DNA from: CANLBN01 sp050633825
Lineage (GTDB): Bacteria; Pseudomonadota; Gammaproteobacteria; Pseudomonadales; Cellvibrionaceae
Reading direction: 5' to 3'
Assembly (NCBI GenBank): GCA_050633825.1
Contig: JBOEHG010000020.1
Coordinates: 62,001 to 126,000 of the forward strand
DNA length: 64,000 nt
Both the position numbers and the translations under genes were made by a program. Position 1 is the first letter of the stretch. Every line of letters starts with the position of its first letter. This document shows, piece by piece, positions 60,412-64,000 of the stretch. The notes under the pieces are model-generated. The model saw only the letters and a list, made by a program, of their open reading frames with translations. It was not told the DNA's origin and did no database searches.

Positions 60412-62040
60412 TTAAACTTCTTCCTTTGTTCTTTCTGCGAGTAATGTCTTAATGTTTTGATCGGCATTCACGTTAAGGTGAGCGCTCATTACCGGAATAA
60501 CTTCGCAAAGTTGTGTGAAATCGTCTCGGTTAATAAAGAGTAATTCACCTTTTTTAACGTTTTCTAATTTACCTAATGTGAGACTGCTGGCTTGAATCAC
60601 TTGGTCGCCACCGTGATCGCCTTTGTTTAGAATTTTTTCAAGCATTTCACCTTCTTTGGTTTGTAATGACAATTTAAATTGCCCGCTCATTACAATAAAA
60701 AAGCCGGGGATTAATTCGTCACGTTCGTAGACTACTTCACCATCTCTATAGTGACGACGAATAAGTGCAGAGCTTTCGGCATGGGCCATTTGAACAATCG
60801 TTCTAGGCATAAAGTAATCAAATAGCCAGTTTAATGCGACGCGTAAGCGTGTCGAGAAATGTGGCAGCATGCCAATATAAAGTGCTCTCCAGAGTAGCCA
60901 TGCAAGCAAGCCGGTAATCCGGATGCTTCCCATTTGTACGACGCCTTTATAAGCACCGAGTGAGGCCATCATACCTTTAGGTTTATAGTTAAAGGGCAGA
61001 GGCTCTTTCCCCTTGGAGAATGCGATAAGGTTACGTGCTAGTAGTTTTGCTTCTTGAACCGCAAATTGTGCAGTTGGGGGTGCGTAGCGAGTGTTGCCCT
61101 TAGCATCTGTTTCGAGTGGGATGGCTGCGGTATCACCTAAGGCCCAGATATTGTCATGGGCTTTAACCTGCAAGTAAGAGTTGGTGATTAATTTGCCTCG
61201 ACTTTGCTCAAAAGGTAAGGCTTTAATGAAGTCTGATGGACCATTACCTATTGTGGTGACAATGGTCATTGTGGGAATAATATCTCCCTTATCGGTGCAT
61301 ACTGTTGTTGCGCTGGCGGATTCTATTCCAGTATTTAGCATAACCGTTGCACCGCGTTTTTTAAGTTGCTCGCTTGCATATTGACCTAGTTTTTCAGGCA
61401 TTTCTTGCAGTAGGCCGCTGCCTCTCTGAATAATAATGGCTTTGATATCTTCTTTTTTGATATTGGGGTAGTACTTGCGTACTCGGTGAACCATTTCTAA
61501 TACTTCACCGAGCGTTTCAACACCAGAAAATCCACCGCCAGCAACGACAAATGTTAGTGCCATTTTTTTGATATCTTCGAAGCGGGTAACATCGGCCAGC
61601 TCCATACACTGAATAACATGGTTGCGTAATTTATAAGCATCGGACAGGTCTTTCATTGTCAGGCTATGCTGCAAAAAACCTGGAAATAAGCTGAGGTCGG
61701 TGACTTGGCCGGAGCCAATGATCAAATCATCATAGTCAAGTTCTTGTAAAATCCGCTTTCGTCCCTGCAAAATAGTCACGGTCTGTTTTTTATGATCGAT
61801 GGCTTTAACGTCTGCGAGGCGGATTTTAATATTGGGGAGTAGTAAGCGCAGAGGGGTAACGGCATCTTGAGCATTGATGGTTCCTGCTGCGACTTCCGGT
61901 AGTAAGGGCTGAAATACAAAGTAATTACGATCACTAATCAACTCTATATCAAATTGTTTGCCACCTTGTTTGGATAGTTCCTTCGCAGCAAATGCGCCTC
62001 CAAACCCTCCGCCAATGATAATAATCTTTCTTTTTTTCAT
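60412..62040 (-). CDS. NDH-2-like NADH dehydrogenase with cyclic-nucleotide-binding tail
   Basis: A 542-residue flavoprotein. FAD-binding KIIIIGGGFGGAFAAKELSK and NAD-binding TFVVAGGGFSGVETLGEVLEM are the paired Rossmann motifs of type II NADH dehydrogenases; NIWALGDTAAIP and PPTAQFAVQEAKLLARNL follow, and a membrane-anchoring segment (GLLAWLLWRALYIGM) near residue 380. The last 130 residues (from about SSALIRRHYRDGEVVYERDELI) form a cNMP-binding/CRP-like beta-roll, with GDHGGDQVIQASSL. NDH-2 is normally about 430 residues, so this is a fusion. Divergent from msrPQ. Confidence 0.85.
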   Translation of the reverse strand: MKKRKIIIIGGGFGGAFAAKELSKQGGKQFDIELISDRNYFVFQPLLPEVAAGTINAQDAVTPLRLLLPNIKIRLADVKAIDHKKQTVTILQGRKRILQELDYDDLIIGSGQVTDLSLFPGFLQHSLTMKDLSDAYKLRNHVIQCMELADVTRFEDIKKMALTFVVAGGGFSGVETLGEVLEMVHRVRKYYPNIKKEDIKAIIIQRGSGLLQEMPEKLGQYASEQLKKRGATVMLNTGIESASATTVCTDKGDIIPTMTIVTTIGNGPSDFIKALPFEQSRGKLITNSYLQVKAHDNIWALGDTAAIPLETDAKGNTRYAPPTAQFAVQEAKLLARNLIAFSKGKEPLPFNYKPKGMMASLGAYKGVVQMGSIRITGLLAWLLWRALYIGMLPHFSTRLRVALNWLFDYFMPRTIVQMAHAESSALIRRHYRDGEVVYERDELIPGFFIVMSGQFKLSLQTKEGEMLEKILNKGDHGGDQVIQASSLTLGKLENVKKGELLFINRDDFTQLCEVIPVMSAHLNVNADQNIKTLLAERTKEEV

Positions 62041-62169
62041 AGACTGATGTGATCCTCATTTGCTTGAACTATATTGTTATAAGGTTATCTAAAAACCAGA
62101 CAGATGCAGCTGGGCTGCCAAGTCACTGAAGGCCACTTATCGCTCATACTTACTGAAAGAGACATCTTA

Positions 62170-63147
62170 ATGACTGTAATTATCCCCAGATCAAATATTT
62201 TATCCTCAGGCTTAACCGAAAATGATGTGACAGAAGAGTCTCTTTTTAATAGTCGGCGGACGTTTATCAAATCCAGTATGGCTTTATCGGCGATGGCTTA
62301 TTTCCCTCAATTGGCATTGGCCTCAGGAGAAGGGGGCTTGAAAAATTTTGCTAACCGCTTTACCCATGCGAAAAAAACCGTTGATTTAGATGCAGAGTTG
62401 CACAGCTATGAAGATATTACAACCTACAATAACTTCTATGAGCTGGGTTACAGTAAAGGGGATCCGGTACGTAATGCGAGCAAATTGATCACCGACCCTT
62501 GGTCAGTAAAAATTGATGGTGAGTGTAATAAACCGGGTAATTACACTTTAGAGGATATCCTTAAGCCTCATCATTTCGAAGAACGAATTTATCGCTTTCG
62601 TTGTGTTGAGGCTTGGTCGATGGTGATTCCGTGGGTGGGATTCTCCTTGGGTGACTTAATTAAGCGCTTTGAACCTACCTCAAAAGCAAAATATGTTGCT
62701 TTTGAAACCATTTATGACAAAGAAAACCCTTTGCCGGGCCAAAAACGTAATGTATTAGCATGGCCTTATCGTGAAGGTTTGCGAATGGATGAGGCAATGA
62801 ATCCTTTGGCCATGTTAGCGGTAGGTTTATATGGTAAGCCTTTGCCTAATCAAAATGGCGCACCTTTACGATTGGTGGTCCCTTGGAAGTACGGCTTTAA
62901 GAGTATTAAGTCTATTGTCAGAATTCGCTTTACTGAAGAGCAGCCAGATACCAGTTGGAATTTGTCAGCACCTAGGGAATATGGTTTTTATTCCAATGTA
63001 AACCCCAATGTGAATCACCCTCGCTGGAGTCAAAGACGTGAACGTGTCATTGGTAAATTGTTTAAGCAAAAAACCCTGATGTTTAATGGCTATCAGGAAC
63101 AAGTTCAGGATCTATATGCTGGCATGAGTTTAAAAAAGAATTTCTAG
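62170..63147 (+). CDS. msrP: protein-methionine-sulfoxide reductase catalytic subunit
   Basis: About 325 residues from MTVIIPRSNIL, chosen because it places the Tat motif RRTFIKSSMALSAMAYFPQLALA near the N-terminus; an upstream ATG would precede it by 22 residues. The molybdopterin-binding region has RIYRFRCVEAWSMVIPWVGFSL with the Mo-ligand Cys, then VAFETIYD, and the C-terminal PWKYGFKSIKSIVRIRF. The enzyme repairs oxidised Met in periplasmic proteins using electrons from MsrQ, encoded 42 bp downstream. Confidence 0.93.
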   Translation: MTVIIPRSNILSSGLTENDVTEESLFNSRRTFIKSSMALSAMAYFPQLALASGEGGLKNFANRFTHAKKTVDLDAELHSYEDITTYNNFYELGYSKGDPVRNASKLITDPWSVKIDGECNKPGNYTLEDILKPHHFEERIYRFRCVEAWSMVIPWVGFSLGDLIKRFEPTSKAKYVAFETIYDKENPLPGQKRNVLAWPYREGLRMDEAMNPLAMLAVGLYGKPLPNQNGAPLRLVVPWKYGFKSIKSIVRIRFTEEQPDTSWNLSAPREYGFYSNVNPNVNHPRWSQRRERVIGKLFKQKTLMFNGYQEQVQDLYAGMSLKKNF

Positions 63148-63189
63148 CGTTTTTGTCAAAATCTATAAAAAATTAAAGGGTTGGTTGAC

Positions 63190-63786
63190 TTGAATAAAGC
63201 AATTATTATTGCCTTAATAAAAATTTTAATCAGTATTGTTGCTCTTGCCTATATAGGCTATTTTATTTTGGGGCTTTTTCAGGATTATTTAGGCTCGAAC
63301 CCTGTTGAAGTCGTTACCCATAAAACCGGTGAGTGGGGATTATATTTTTTATTTGCTGCTTTAGCTGTTACGCCGCTTCGACGACATTTTCAGTGGAATA
63401 GTCTACAGCGTTTTCGACGTTTTCTGGGGCTGTGGAGTTTTACGTTTATCTTCCTTCACTTCTTTACTTTTATTTTATTCGATCACTTTTTTGATTGGTG
63501 GTCCATTGTTGAGGATATCATAGAGCGACCTTATATTACGGTTGGTTTCGCCGCTTTTATTTTTATGTTGCCGCTCGCAGTAACATCGCTTCAGTATTTT
63601 CAACGAATGATGGGTAAGCGTTGGTTAATGCTGCATCGTAGTGTGTATGTGGTGGGTATTTTAGGTATCATTCATTATTTATGGTTGGTCAAAGCCGATA
63701 TCTTGGAGCCTTTAATTTATGGTTTGGTATTGGTGGTCTTATTGGGTGATCGTGTTTACTGGATAATGAAAAAGCGTGTGCGTTAG
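63190..63786 (+). CDS. msrQ: heme-binding membrane subunit MsrQ
   Basis: About 198 residues with six hydrophobic helices. TGEWGLYFLFAALAVTPLRRHF and RRFLGLWSFTFIFLHFFTFILFDH carry His ligands for heme; LMLHRSVYVVGILGIIHYLWLVKAD has more. It passes quinone-pool or flavin electrons to MsrP. The start is uncertain: TTG at 63190 fits AAAGGG spacing, and a TTG three codons earlier is also in frame. Stop overlaps nothing. Confidence 0.88.
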   Translation: MNKAIIIALIKILISIVALAYIGYFILGLFQDYLGSNPVEVVTHKTGEWGLYFLFAALAVTPLRRHFQWNSLQRFRRFLGLWSFTFIFLHFFTFILFDHFFDWWSIVEDIIERPYITVGFAAFIFMLPLAVTSLQYFQRMMGKRWLMLHRSVYVVGILGIIHYLWLVKADILEPLIYGLVLVVLLGDRVYWIMKKRVR

Positions 63787-63797
63787 GGTGTGTACCA

Positions 63798-64000
63798 ATG
63801 AGTTTTGATGAGAATGATTCCTCTCCATTTGAGCGCTTTTGTTTAGTGCTATCACAGGTGCCAGAGGGCAAGGTCTGTAGCTATGGCCGCCTTGCCGAAT
63901 TAGCGCAGTTGGGTAATGCCAGGCAAAGTTGTCGTTGGTTACGTGAATTACCCCGTAATTCTGAGTTACCGTGGCATCGTATTGTTAGTGCACAAGGAAA
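63798..64000 (+). CDS. alkyltransferase-like (ATL/MGMT fold) protein, 5' part
   Basis: The gene starts 11 bp after msrQ and runs off the window. The first 67 residues contain FCLVLSQVPEGKVCSYGRLAELAQLGNARQSCRWL and LPWHRIVSAQGK. Where O6-methylguanine methyltransferases have PCHR, this has PWHR: the alkyl-accepting Cys is Trp, as in ATL proteins (YbaZ/Atl1), which bind alkylated bases and recruit nucleotide excision repair. Confidence 0.85.
   Translation, partial: MSFDENDSSPFERFCLVLSQVPEGKVCSYGRLAELAQLGNARQSCRWLRELPRNSELPWHRIVSAQG

Noticed and set aside
1..64000. tRNA or rRNA genes, CRISPR array, prophage or complete IS
   Set aside because: No cloverleaf-like segments, rRNA-like tracts, direct-repeat/spacer arrays, integrase or transposase were seen.

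Overview
The window reads as a chromosomal segment of a marine-type gammaproteobacterium, AT-leaning, close to the Cellvibrionales/Pseudomonadales. The evidence is gene order: lptD-surA-pdxA-rsmA-apaG-apaH with amgK-murU divergent; dksA-gluQ-cbrX-cbrA-cbrB-[sRNA]-pcnB-folK-panB; and rpsU-yqeY divergent from tsaD. Most of the sequence is ordinary housekeeping DNA. No tRNA, rRNA, CRISPR array or complete insertion sequence was seen. The first CDS and the last CDS run off the window edges.

Layout. 1-3.4 kb: SDR / ChrR-like cupin / SDR / FAD amine-oxidase cluster and a DUF454 membrane protein. 3.6-5.4 kb: a fused ABC exporter. 5.5-10 kb (minus strand): HD-GYP phosphodiesterase, M23 peptidase, and a CpxAR/RstBA-type two-component system with a Spy/CpxP-like periplasmic protein, which looks like an envelope-stress module. 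10-16.5 kb: RDD protein, yqeY, rpsU, a 260-bp MITE-like element, tsaD, folB, folK, pteridine reductase and cca. 16.5-18.7 kb: a possible small gene with its own terminator, an EamA transporter and galE. 18.8-27.9 kb: the LPS-transport/outer-membrane-chaperone operon and the peptidoglycan-recycling pair amgK-murU. 28.1-30.9 kb: an unusual three-gene cassette encoding a 38-residue tandem-repeat protein with a tail-appendage-like C-terminus, a metzincin-like protein and a HEAT-repeat protein. 30.9-38.7 kb: a receiver-TM-OmpA-like fusion, a LapD-like c-di-GMP receptor, DUF2333, polB and a small exported protein. 38.8-42.8 kb (minus): panB, deoxynucleoside kinase, a second folK and pcnB. 42.8-50.5 kb: the cbr locus. 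50.8-64 kb: sfsA, an AraC/GyrI regulator, several small or membrane proteins, a YdjM-like protein, an aldose-epimerase-like protein, tcdA, malic enzyme, an NDH-2/cyclic-nucleotide-domain fusion, msrPQ and a truncated alkyltransferase-like gene.

The main discovery candidate is in the cbrB-pcnB gap, where Pseudomonas carries the catabolite-repression sRNA CrcZ. On the minus strand there are GTTAC/GTAAC half-sites, then a well-spaced sigma-54 (-24/-12) promoter, then about 225 nt rich in AAnAAnAA-type motifs, ending in a 10-bp hairpin terminator just before pcnB. This is the architecture expected of a CbrB-activated Hfq/Crc-titrating RNA. A gene for a very histidine-rich secreted protein and a relic of an RHS/YD-repeat protein also sit between cbrB and this sRNA. 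A 56-codon cbrX-like membrane-protein gene overlaps the start of cbrA.

The second candidate is the repeat/metalloprotease/HEAT cassette at 28.1-30.9 kb. Its three genes run in one direction, each downstream member has a strong Shine-Dalgarno, and a hairpin closes the unit. Its function is unknown.
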